Of a stretch of DNA of 6,755 nucleotides, positions 1-5,032 are shown in pieces. The DNA is from an uncultured Bacteroidales bacterium. GTDB lineage: Bacteria > Bacteroidota > Bacteroidia > Bacteroidales > Bacteroidaceae. Position 1 is the first letter of the stretch. The number at the start of each line of letters is the position of its first letter. Location of the stretch: NCBI GenBank assembly GCA_937901185.1, contig CALCHR010000082.1:1-6755 (forward strand). Reading direction: 5' to 3'. Below the pieces are notes generated by a model that was given only the letters and a program-made list of their open reading frames with translations, made no database searches and was not told where the DNA came from. Both the position numbers and the translations under genes were made by a program.

Positions 1-1398
1 CCAAAGCAGTTCGAGGAGGCAGACGAGCCGCTGCAAGGCGAGTTCGACGGCATTGGCGTGGTATTCAATATGGCCACCGATACGGTAATCGTCCTCAGTG
101 TCATCCCTTCGGGACCAAGCCGCAAGGCGGGCGTACAAGGAGGCGACCGCATCATCAAGGTAAACGACACCCTTATTGCCGGACAGAAGATGTCGCAGAT
201 TGGCGTGATGAAGCGTCTGCGTGGCCCTCGTGGCACACAGGTAAAACTATCTATCGAGCGTAAGGATATCAAAGATTTGGTGGATATAGTGGTTACGCGC
301 GACGCAATACCTCTGCATAGCGTCGAGGCGGCTCTGATGCTCACCAATGAGATTGGCTTTATCAAGCTCTCACAGTTCTCGCGCACATCCTATTCGGAGG
401 TACATCGTGCGCTATACAACCTGCGCCAGCAGGGTATGAAGAGCCTTATCTTCGACCTTCGTAGCAACTCGGGAGGATTCCTCGACCAGGCCATCCTCAT
501 AGCCAACGAGTTTCTTCCGGCGGGCAACCTCATAGTCTACACTCAAGACCGCTACGGAAAGAAGCTACGCCAATTCAGCGATGGCAGTGGCAGCTCGACA
601 GACCTAAAGGTGGTCGTATTGATTGACGAGGCCAGTGCATCGTCGAGCGAGATTTTGGCCGGTGCTCTACAAGACAACGACCGCGGCACAATTATCGGTC
701 GCCGCTCGTTCGGCAAGGGCTTGGTGCAGCGTCCCATAGATTTGCCCGACGGTTCGATGATTCGCCTTACTGTGAGCCACTACTACACTCCTGCCGGCCG
801 CTGCATACAGAAGCCCTACGAGAAAGGTAAGAAGGAAGAGTACGACAAGGACCTTGAGACGCGATTCAACCACGGCGAGCTCTCCTCGATAGACAGCATC
901 CACCTCGACTCGACCAAGGTATACAAAACCCTCAAGAAGGGCCGCACGGTCTACGGAGGCGGCGGCATCATGCCCGATGTGTTTGTGCCGCTCGACACTA
1001 CGGTCTACACGCCCGCTTTCCTTGCCATCCGTCGCTATAACCTTATCAACAATGCCTCGCTCAAGTTTGTAGACCGCCACCGCAACGAAATCAAGAAAGC
1101 CTATCCCGACTTTGAGCAGTTTATGAGCCACTACGAAGTGCCAGCCGTTTTGACCGACAGCATCCTGGCCGAAGCCAAGCGCAAGAAAGTGGAAGCGAAA
1201 GATTCTTTAGAGGCAGAAAATACGCTCGACCAACTCCGCTTCACCCTCAAAGCCCTCATCGCTTACGACATTTGGGAGCGCTCGGAGTACTTCCGCATCA
1301 TCAATACGCGCAGTGATATTGTTAAAAAAGCACTCGAAGTTTTGGCTGAAGGTAGAAAAAATAAGAAGAAAATTTGTCGGAATAAAAAATCTTTGTAA
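1..1398 (+). CDS. S41 family C-terminal processing peptidase (CtpA/Tsp-like), 5' truncated by window edge
   Basis: Periplasmic or membrane-anchored serine protease that trims or degrades envelope proteins from their C-termini. The reading frame is open from base 1, and residues before the first possible start (FDGIGVVF) already match the family, so the N-terminus lies outside the window. Numbering from base 1, a PDZ domain covers about residues 27-100 (PSRKAGVQGGDRI), followed by the S41 core with DLRSNSGG near residue 152. The motif SASSSE puts the catalytic Ser at residue 214 (codon 640-642). The Lys of FGKGLVQ is residue 239, exactly 25 residues later as in E. coli Tsp, with the Gln at 243. 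HYYTPAGRCIQKPY is typical of Bacteroidetes members. 465 codons are visible; relatives are usually near 540-570 aa, so roughly 80-100 residues are missing. The tail is strongly basic. The stop codon overlaps the -7 box of the tRNA promoter. The substrate is unknown. Confidence 0.95.
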   Translation, partial: PKQFEEADEPLQGEFDGIGVVFNMATDTVIVLSVIPSGPSRKAGVQGGDRIIKVNDTLIAGQKMSQIGVMKRLRGPRGTQVKLSIERKDIKDLVDIVVTRDAIPLHSVEAALMLTNEIGFIKLSQFSRTSYSEVHRALYNLRQQGMKSLIFDLRSNSGGFLDQAILIANEFLPAGNLIVYTQDRYGKKLRQFSDGSGSSTDLKVVVLIDEASASSSEILAGALQDNDRGTIIGRRSFGKGLVQRPIDLPDGSMIRLTVSHYYTPAGRCIQKPYEKGKKEEYDKDLETRFNHGELSSIDSIHLDSTKVYKTLKKGRTVYGGGGIMPDVFVPLDTTVYTPAFLAIRRYNLINNASLKFVDRHRNEIKKAYPDFEQFMSHYEVPAVLTDSILAEAKRKKVEAKDSLEAENTLDQLRFTLKALIAYDIWERSEYFRIINTRSDIVKKALEVLAEGRKNKKKICRNKKSL

Positions 1399-1403
1399 TT
1401 TTG
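1373..1403 (+). promoter_or_regulatory. Bacteroidetes-type sigma-70 (sigma-ABfr) promoter for tRNA-Gln
   Basis: TTTG at 1373-1376, 19 bases, then TAATTTTG at 1396-1403. This is an exact match to the Bacteroidetes consensus TTTG-N19-TAnnTTTG. The predicted start is near 1410, leaving a leader of about 27 nt before the tRNA. The -33 box lies in the last codons of the peptidase gene, and the TAA stop (1396-1398) supplies the first bases of the -7 box. Confidence 0.82.
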
Positions 1404-1436
1404 CAGCGCCTAACGGAAACGAAGGCACATAAAGTT

Positions 1437-1508
1437 TGGTCCATGGTGTAATGGTAGTCACTACAGGTTTTGGTTCTGTCAGTCAAGGTTCGAATCCTTG
1501 TGGACCAA
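1437..1508 (+). tRNA. tRNA-Gln (anticodon UUG)
   Basis: Cloverleaf folded by hand. The acceptor stem is TGGTCCA (1437-1443) with TGGACCA (1501-1507), a perfect 7 bp. The D stem is GTG/CAC (1446-1448, 1459-1461). The anticodon stem is ACAGG/TCTGT (1463-1467, 1475-1479), closed by a G-U pair, around loop TTTTGGT with anticodon TTG at 1470-1472. The T arm is CAAGG-TTCGAAT-CCTTG (1484-1500). The discriminator base is A1508. The 3' CCA is not encoded (ACAG follows), so it must be added by the CCA-adding enzyme, as is usual in this phylum. It decodes CAA and, by wobble, CAG. Confidence 0.96.
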
Positions 1509-1518
1509 CAGAAAACAG

Positions 1519-1558
1519 AAGAGGGTTTTGCTAACAAAAGCGATACCCTCTTTTTTTA
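1519..1558 (+). terminator. Rho-independent terminator after tRNA-Gln
   Basis: AAGAGGGT (1519-1526) pairs with ACCCTCTT (1545-1552). The inner TTTG/CAAA pairing extends the stem, and a run of seven T follows at 1551-1557. It begins 11 bases after the tRNA, so the transcript is probably monocistronic. Confidence 0.85.
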
Positions 1559-1613
1559 TTTCCTAACCAACAACTTCTCACGCGCCCACAAAGCCTCACC
1601 ATTTCCGGCAGCT

Positions 1614-2135
1614 ATGACATTCCGCCTCAGCTACGACTTTCGCATCGACACCGACTTCTTCCACTTCCACTTTGAAGAAGGCACGCTCTCCACGGCTCAT
1701 GTGCGCCAATCGCCCGGCCACGCCGTCGTGGTGCTGCCCCGCGGCTTTCGGTTTGATAGTGCGGCGGCGCAAGAATGGACCAACAAGGTGCTCGTCGGCG
1801 TGCTCCGCGAACACGCCCGCGCCCTTCTGCCCAAGCGCCTCAAGGAGTTGGCACAGGAGTATGGCTACCAATACAACCGCTGCGCCATCAAAGATGTATA
1901 CAGACGCTGGGGCAGCTGTTCCTCTTTGAATAACATCAACCTCTCCCTTTGGCTCTTGCTCGCACCTGCTGAGTTGATAGACTACGTACTGAAGCACGAA
2001 CTGGCCCACCTGCGTGAGATGAACCACGGCCCTCGTTTCTGGCAAGAGCTGGACCGCACCACCAACGGAAAAGGCCGCGAGCTGCGCCGACGCATGAAAG
2101 CGTTTTCCCTCCAACTTTTCACACAACAGGTGTAA
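1614..2135 (+). CDS. YgjP/SprT-like zinc metallopeptidase domain protein (M48-like, DUF45 group)
   Basis: Predicted cytoplasmic zinc metallopeptidase of 173 aa, close to the length of E. coli YgjP (about 167 aa). The C-terminal half carries the family signature: RRWGSCSS (97-104), NINLSLWLLLAP (107-118), then HELAHLREMNH (128-138) and FW (142-143). His128, His132 and His138 are the expected zinc ligands, and Glu129 the catalytic base. There is no signal peptide or membrane segment. I chose ATG 1614 because the open frame upstream runs back through the tRNA terminator into the tRNA itself and that part does not look like family sequence. There is no Shine-Dalgarno site, as is normal in Bacteroidetes. 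I found no clear promoter, so expression may depend on read-through of the tRNA terminator or on a non-consensus promoter at 1559-1613. The physiological substrate of this family is unknown; the fold assignment is firm, the proteolytic activity is inferred. Confidence 0.9.
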   Translation: MTFRLSYDFRIDTDFFHFHFEEGTLSTAHVRQSPGHAVVVLPRGFRFDSAAAQEWTNKVLVGVLREHARALLPKRLKELAQEYGYQYNRCAIKDVYRRWGSCSSLNNINLSLWLLLAPAELIDYVLKHELAHLREMNHGPRFWQELDRTTNGKGRELRRRMKAFSLQLFTQQV

Positions 2136-2202
2136 GGCTACTGCTTTTTCTTACATTTGTCTTAAAAAAACCTAAGCCGAACCTATTTTTTGCTACTTTC
2201 GA

Positions 2203-2232
2203 CTTGGGTTTCATAACATATTGCTACTTTTG
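2203..2232 (+). promoter_or_regulatory. Candidate Bacteroidetes-type promoter for ddh
   Basis: TACTTTTG at 2225-2232 fits the -7 consensus TAnnTTTG exactly. The -33 element is weaker: CTTG at 2203-2206, 18 bases upstream. Transcription would start near 2239, giving a leader of about 23 nt before ATG 2262. A near copy of the -7 box (TACTTTCG, 2194-2201) lies 31 bases upstream, and another TAnnTTTG match (TACATTTG) lies at 2152-2159 without a good -33 element. Confidence 0.55.
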
Positions 2233-2261
2233 CGGCGGATATTTTATACAACTCAAAACTT

Positions 2262-3167
2262 ATGGAAACAAAAAAGATAAGCGCCGCCGTAGTGGGCTAT
2301 GGCAACATTGGCCGCTACGCGCTCCAAGCATTAGAAGCAGCCCCCGACTTTGAAGTGGCCGGCATTGTGCGCCGCAATGGCGCCGAGAACAAACCCGAGG
2401 AACTGGCCGCCTACAAGGTGGTGAAAGACATTCGCGAGTTGGGCCATGTAGATGTGGCCATCCTTGCCACCCCCACCCGTAGCGTAGAGCAATACGCCAA
2501 GGAAATCCTGGCCCTCGGCATCCACACCGTCGATAGCTTCGACATCCACTCGCAGATTACCTCCTTGCGCCGCTCGCTCGACGAGGCCGCCAAGGCCGGC
2601 GGTGCCGTGAGCATCATCTCCGCCGGATGGGATCCGGGCAGCGACTCGGTGGTACGCACCCTCTTGCAGGCCATTGCCCCCAAAGGTATCACCTACACCA
2701 ACTTTGGCCCCGGCATGTCGATGGGCCACACCGTGGCTGTCAAGGCCATTGAGGGAGTAAAGAAAGCCTTGTCGATGACCATCCCCACCGGAACAGGCAT
2801 CCACCGACGCATGGTCTACATCGAACTTGAAGACGGCTACGACTTTGCCTCTGTGGCAGCAGCCATCAAGGCCGACCCCTACTTTGTGAACGACGAAACG
2901 CACGTGAACCTCGTTCCGTCCGTCGACGAGGTCATCGACATGGGCCACGGCGTAAACCTCACCCGCAAGGGCGTAAGCGGCACCACGCAAAACCAACTCT
3001 TCGAGTTCAACATGCGCATCAACAACCCCGCGCTCACCGGCCAGGTGCTCGTTTGCACCGCCCGTGCCGCCATGCGCCAGCGCCCCGGCTGCTACACGAT
3101 GATTGAAGTGCCTGTCATCGACCTCCTCCCGGGCGACCGCGAAGAGCTTATCGCACATTTGGTATAA
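2262..3167 (+). CDS. ddh: meso-diaminopimelate dehydrogenase
   Basis: NADPH-dependent enzyme (EC 1.4.1.16) that reductively aminates L-tetrahydrodipicolinate (open form L-2-amino-6-oxopimelate) with ammonia to meso-diaminopimelate in one step. This feeds peptidoglycan cross-linking and lysine and bypasses the succinylase/acetylase/aminotransferase branches. It is cytoplasmic and normally dimeric. The N-terminal Rossmann motif is GYGNIGRY (Gly12, Gly14, Gly17), followed by VRRN, whose Arg37/Arg38 suit the NADPH 2'-phosphate. DSFDIHSQI (91-99), SAGWDPGSDSVVR (120-132), GPGMSMGHT (149-157) and TGTGIHRRMVYIEL (176-189) are family motifs of the substrate domain. At 301 aa it matches the shorter form found in Bacteroidetes rather than the 320-residue Corynebacterium enzyme. 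ATG 2262 gives a Rossmann start at residue 6, as expected. It is probably a single-gene transcript. Its last 12 codons are duplicated at 4670-4705. Confidence 0.95.
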   Translation: METKKISAAVVGYGNIGRYALQALEAAPDFEVAGIVRRNGAENKPEELAAYKVVKDIRELGHVDVAILATPTRSVEQYAKEILALGIHTVDSFDIHSQITSLRRSLDEAAKAGGAVSIISAGWDPGSDSVVRTLLQAIAPKGITYTNFGPGMSMGHTVAVKAIEGVKKALSMTIPTGTGIHRRMVYIELEDGYDFASVAAAIKADPYFVNDETHVNLVPSVDEVIDMGHGVNLTRKGVSGTTQNQLFEFNMRINNPALTGQVLVCTARAAMRQRPGCYTMIEVPVIDLLPGDREELIAHLV

Positions 3168-3181
3168 GACAGATATGACAC

Positions 3182-3220
3182 ATGTCGCCGAGGATGAAAA
3201 TCCCGGCGACATTTTCTTTT
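3182..3220 (+). terminator. Rho-independent terminator of ddh
   Basis: ATGTCGCCG (3182-3190) pairs with CGGCGACAT (3204-3212). After a single bulged A the stem continues as GGAT/ATCC closing a GAAA tetraloop (3196-3199). TTTTCTTTT follows. It starts 14 bases after the ddh stop. Confidence 0.9.
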
Positions 3221-3238
3221 GCCGCCACTCACCGCCGA

Positions 3239-3263
3239 GGGATTTTTCAGTATCAAAAATCCC
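3239..3263. repeat. 9-bp perfect inverted repeat, function unknown
   Basis: GGGATTTTT (3239-3247) and AAAAATCCC (3255-3263) flank a 7-base loop. Neither strand has a U-run after the stem (C-rich on +), so it is not a normal terminator. It lies between the ddh terminator and the 21-bp array. Confidence 0.6.
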
Positions 3264-3281
3264 CCCCCTGCGCTACCCCCA

Positions 3282-3370
3282 GTTTCGAAAGTCTGAGCTA
3301 GGAAAAACTAGGTCTTAGAAAATTTTTCCTAGGTCTTAAGAAATTTTTCGTAGATCAGACTTTCGAAACG
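3282..3370. repeat. Array A: 21-bp repeat units inside a perfect 15-bp inverted repeat
   Basis: Two adjacent 21-bp units (3308-3328, 3329-3349) share the core CTAGGTCTTA followed by an A-run and T-run. A partial unit precedes them (CTAGGAAAAA, 3298-3307) and a diverged 21-bp unit follows (3350-3370). The array is bracketed by GTTTCGAAAGTCTGA (3282-3296) and its exact reverse complement (3355-3369). Inside, CTAGGAAAAA (3298-3307) and TTTTTCCTAG (3323-3332) form a further 10-bp inverted repeat. It lies in the convergent spacer between the ddh and lipoprotein A terminators. A homologous array with another core occurs at 4819-4906. Function unknown. Confidence 0.8.
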
Positions 3371-3404
3371 TCCCAAAATGGCTACTGATTTTCAAATGGT
3401 TACA

Positions 3405-3423
3405 AAGGCTAAAAAATAGCCTT
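3405..3423. repeat. Small hairpin, 7-bp inverted repeat
   Basis: AAGGCTA (3405-3411) and TAGCCTT (3417-3423) around five A. On the minus strand it stands just beyond the lipoprotein A terminator and has a U-rich loop, so it could act as a second 3' hairpin. The matching place in the other copy (4941-4959) keeps the sequence context but pairs less well. Confidence 0.5.
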
Positions 3424-3430
3424 CCGAGAA

Positions 3431-3467
3431 GAAAAAAGTCCCACCTCGGAACACACCGAAGCGGGAC
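3431..3467 (-). terminator. Rho-independent terminator of lipoprotein A
   Basis: On the minus strand a 12-bp stem (3456-3467 with 3438-3449) closes a 6-base loop (3450-3455) and is followed by six U (A-run 3432-3437 on +). Two of the pairs are G-U wobbles on the minus strand but would be A-C mismatches on the plus strand, which shows the direction in which the element works. It starts 26 bases past the stop codon. Confidence 0.9.
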
Positions 3468-3493
3468 GCTCTGTCTGAGCCGTATCTTACGAA

Positions 3494-4468
3494 TTATTTT
3501 TCAGTGAGAATGATAATGGACTGCTCTTCGCAAGGGCCGGTTTCCAAATCATACACCTCGCTCTCAGCGATATAGAGAGTGTTATTATTGAAGCTGATTG
3601 AAACAACGCCCGACTCTGTTTCGTCGTACATGTTATCATAATTCAAGAAGTAGCGGAGCTGACCGGTAGTGGCGTTTTCCCACGTCCAGGTAGATACTGC
3701 CAGCTTCTCGTCATCGTAATCAACCATGTAGGTGCCAGCCTTGGTGAAGACAATTTCCTCGGGTATATATTTTCCAAAGATGGCTTCCTTACTAAATTCT
3801 TGGCCTGCCTGGTTGGAAATGCTATCTACATATTCGTCTATCTTGTCCACGTCGACGGTTCTATCCATCTTCGTATTGCCATTGAACTTAATAACCGTTC
3901 TCAAAGCCTTTACCTTCCAAGTGCGGCAGAGGGCATTAGTGATGGCGCTTTGGGGAGCCTGATTTCTCTTCTCGGCAGTCAGTGTAACAGCCTCACCATT
4001 TTGAGGAGTGACTACCAGCGATACAGCATTGTCTTCTGAGCCTACCAACTCTATCGTACCGAAGCCTTCGAGCACATAGACGCCCTCGTCGTTCACGGTG
4101 TAAGTGCCATAAATGATGCCGTTGTAGCTGCTGCGTGTGCTGCGCATGCCATTATTGAACATCGACAAGCTGCGGCCTACGGGGCTTTCCTTAGAAAGTT
4201 CGGGCTTCAGCATCTTGCTGGAGTTGTAGTAGGAAGCCTCTCTTACTATATAGTTTCCGGAAGCTGTGAGCTCGATGGTTTTCCACTCGCCGTTGCCATC
4301 CATTTCGTAGAGCGCAGCATGCGCTTCGTATTCGGGCGCAGTGAGCGTTACGTTTTCAACACCGGTACCTCCGCCGTCGCCATCTTCATCGTCTTCGCTA
4401 CAAGCAGCCATGCTGCCACACAGAAGAACGGCCACGATTGCTATTCCTACTTTTCTGAAAGTTTTCAT
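3494..4468 (-). CDS. Lipoprotein A, probably surface-exposed, function unknown (duplicated gene)
   Basis: 324 aa. The signal peptide MKTFRKVGIAIVAVLLCGSMAAC has a type II signal peptidase lipobox ending at Cys23. The mature protein begins C-SEDDEDGDGGGTG: Ser plus acidic residues directly after the lipidated Cys resembles the Bacteroidetes lipoprotein export signal, which sends lipoproteins to the outer face of the outer membrane. The Gly-rich stretch is a likely tether. The rest is rich in alternating hydrophobic/polar residues with many Tyr, Gly and Thr, suggesting two beta-rich domains, about 38-165 and 175-324. The second begins ITNALCRTWKVKA, reminiscent of lipocalin-like Bacteroidetes lipoproteins, but I cannot name a family. 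A hand count gives 204/324 identities, without gaps, to lipoprotein B (5033-6007). It has its own promoter and terminator. The start is fixed by the signal peptide and the upstream sequence conserved with copy B. No Shine-Dalgarno site. Confidence 0.85.
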   Translation of the reverse strand: MKTFRKVGIAIVAVLLCGSMAACSEDDEDGDGGGTGVENVTLTAPEYEAHAALYEMDGNGEWKTIELTASGNYIVREASYYNSSKMLKPELSKESPVGRSLSMFNNGMRSTRSSYNGIIYGTYTVNDEGVYVLEGFGTIELVGSEDNAVSLVVTPQNGEAVTLTAEKRNQAPQSAITNALCRTWKVKALRTVIKFNGNTKMDRTVDVDKIDEYVDSISNQAGQEFSKEAIFGKYIPEEIVFTKAGTYMVDYDDEKLAVSTWTWENATTGQLRYFLNYDNMYDETESGVVSISFNNNTLYIAESEVYDLETGPCEEQSIIILTEK

Positions 4469-4511
4469 AATCTGTAAAATTTATAATCTTAGTGAATAAT
4501 TTTCCAATGCG

Positions 4512-4519
4512 CAAATTTA
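4512..4519 (-). promoter_or_regulatory. -7 box of lipoprotein A promoter
   Basis: TAAATTTG on the minus strand, an exact TAnnTTTG match. The -33 element is poor (TGTT at 19-base spacing). Transcription would start near 4505, about 37 nt before the ATG at 4468. The box and the roughly 100 bases around it are conserved in front of lipoprotein B, which supports function. Confidence 0.7.
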
Positions 4520-4573
4520 TGATTTAATGACTAATAAAAACAGTCGTCCAACTATTTTTTTCCAAGAAGGCAC

Positions 4574-4617
4574 AAAAAAAGCATGAGCTGCTCCCTCGAA
4601 AAGAAAACGGCTCACAC
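4574..4617 (-). terminator. Worn duplicate of the DUF1846 terminator
   Basis: On the minus strand GTGTGAGCCG (4608-4617) pairs with CAGCTCATGC (4581-4590) with one mismatch and two G-U pairs. Seven U follow (A-run 4574-4580). It is homologous to the perfect hairpin at 6115-6165. It no longer follows a full gene. Confidence 0.6.
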
Positions 4618-4637
4618 ATATAATATAAGGCCGGCGC

Positions 4638-4672
4638 TTACTTTACCTCACGCACCAGGTTGCACGTAAGGC
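4638..4672 (-). pseudogene. 3'-end remnant of the DUF1846 gene (left duplication copy)
   Basis: On the minus strand it reads LTCNLVREVK-stop, against LTCDPVREVE-stop at the end of the intact gene (6185-6214). Three of the ten codons change amino acid (D to N, P to L, E to K) and three others are silent. It has no upstream coding sequence because the duplication cut here. The flanking GGCCGGCG block and terminator hairpin are also shared. Confidence 0.85.
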
Positions 4673-4705
4673 GACCGCGAAGAACTCATCGCCCACTTGG
4701 TATAA
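4670..4705 (+). pseudogene. 3'-end remnant of ddh (right duplication copy)
   Basis: It encodes GDREELIAHLV-stop, identical in protein to the last 11 residues of ddh (3132-3167). The DNA differs at four positions (of 36), all third-codon and silent. It has no start codon or upstream domain, so it is not expressed as a protein. It is fused at GGC (4670-4672) to the DUF1846 remnant. Confidence 0.88.
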
Positions 4706-4718
4706 ACTCCACATAGAG

Positions 4719-4757
4719 CAGCGTCGCAGAGCCTAAAAACTTTGCGAGGCTGTTTTT
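4719..4757 (+). terminator. Terminator-like hairpin after the ddh remnant
   Basis: CAGC (4719-4722) and TCGCA (4724-4728) pair with TGCGA (4743-4747) and GCTG (4749-4752), with a G-G mismatch between the two blocks. TTTTT follows. It sits where the ddh terminator lies in copy A but with different stem bases, so pairing seems to have been kept while sequence changed. An alternative AGCCT/AGGCT stem is possible. Confidence 0.5.
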
Positions 4758-4818
4758 ATGGCCCTACTTTTAGAGCGCACTTTCCTATCTCCAAAAAAAC
4801 ACCCTACATCACCCCTGT

Positions 4819-4906
4819 TTTCTTAGTAGTTACTTTCGCGTTCTTAGTAGTTACCAAAATTTTCCTAGTAGTTACCGAAATTCACCTAGCTTTTACCTAA
4901 GAAACG
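4819..4906. repeat. Array B: four 21-22 bp repeat units inside a short inverted repeat
   Basis: Units at 4822-4842, 4843-4864, 4865-4885 and 4886-4906. The first three share CTTAGTAGTTAC or CTAGTAGTTAC at their start; units 2 and 3 continue with C, then an A-run and T-run. The last unit (CTAGCTTTTACC) is diverged. The ends are inverted: TTTCTTAG (4819-4826) and CTAAGAAA (4897-4904). It occupies the same place relative to the lipoprotein terminator as array A (3282-3370) and aligns with it unit by unit, but the core differs. Confidence 0.8.
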
Positions 4907-4967
4907 CCCAAAAATCACTATTGATTTTCAAGGGATTACAAAGGGCATATTTTAGCCTTCCGAAAAA

Positions 4968-5009
4968 GGAAAATCCCGCCTCAGCAGCGATGCCGAAGCG
5001 GGATTTTTT
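4968..5009 (-). terminator. Rho-independent terminator of lipoprotein B
   Basis: On the minus strand a 13-bp stem (4991-5003 with 4974-4986) closes a 4-base loop (4987-4990), flanked by AAA/TTT, and is followed by TTTTCCTTTTT. The two wobble pairs form only on the minus strand. On the plus strand six T follow the stem (5004-5009), so it may also stop plus-strand transcripts despite mismatches. Homologous to 3431-3467. Confidence 0.88.
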
Positions 5010-5032
5010 CAGTCAGTATCTATCCGATGCTG

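Larger units (their letters stand above)
3132..4672. repeat. Tandem duplication, copy A
   Basis: About 1541 bp, from the last codons of ddh through array A and lipoprotein A to the DUF1846 remnant. It is directly repeated at 4670-6219. Parts in the same order in both: ddh end, terminator hairpin, 21-bp array, conserved GATTTTCAA and ATTACAAAG-type block, lipoprotein terminator, gene, promoter, DUF1846 terminator, DUF1846 end. Confidence 0.88.
4469..5032. other. 564-bp intergenic region between the two lipoprotein genes
   Basis: Read left to right it holds: the lipoprotein A promoter (4505-4519), a worn copy of the DUF1846 terminator (4574-4617), the DUF1846 C-terminal remnant (4638-4672), the duplication junction (4670-4672), the ddh C-terminal remnant (4670-4705), a terminator-like hairpin (4719-4757), the 21-bp array B (4819-4906) and the lipoprotein B terminator (4968-5009). 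I see nothing in 4758-4818. There is no intact gene; plus-strand frames here cross the terminator and are not convincing. Confidence 0.75.

Noticed and set aside
667..1131. Minus-strand frame inside the S41 peptidase gene
   Set aside because: It is a shadow of a well-conserved coding region, low in motif content, with no start or end signals.
1470..1613. Upstream extension of the YgjP-like reading frame back into the tRNA
   Set aside because: The frame crosses the tRNA-Gln T arm and its terminator, and the translated part does not resemble the family. ATG 1614 gives the expected length.
2331..3212. Long open frame (293 codons) on the minus strand opposite ddh
   Set aside because: It mirrors the codon bias of ddh, has no promoter of its own, runs through the ddh terminator and shows no recognisable domain, while the plus-strand protein is unmistakable.
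3282..3370. A MITE or other small transposon (15-bp terminal inverted repeats around 58 bp)
   Set aside because: I see no target-site duplication next to the arms, and the homologous array at the equivalent place in copy B shows the element predates the duplication.
4819..4906. CRISPR array
   Set aside because: Units of 21-22 bp are directly adjacent with no unique spacers, and no cas gene is present.
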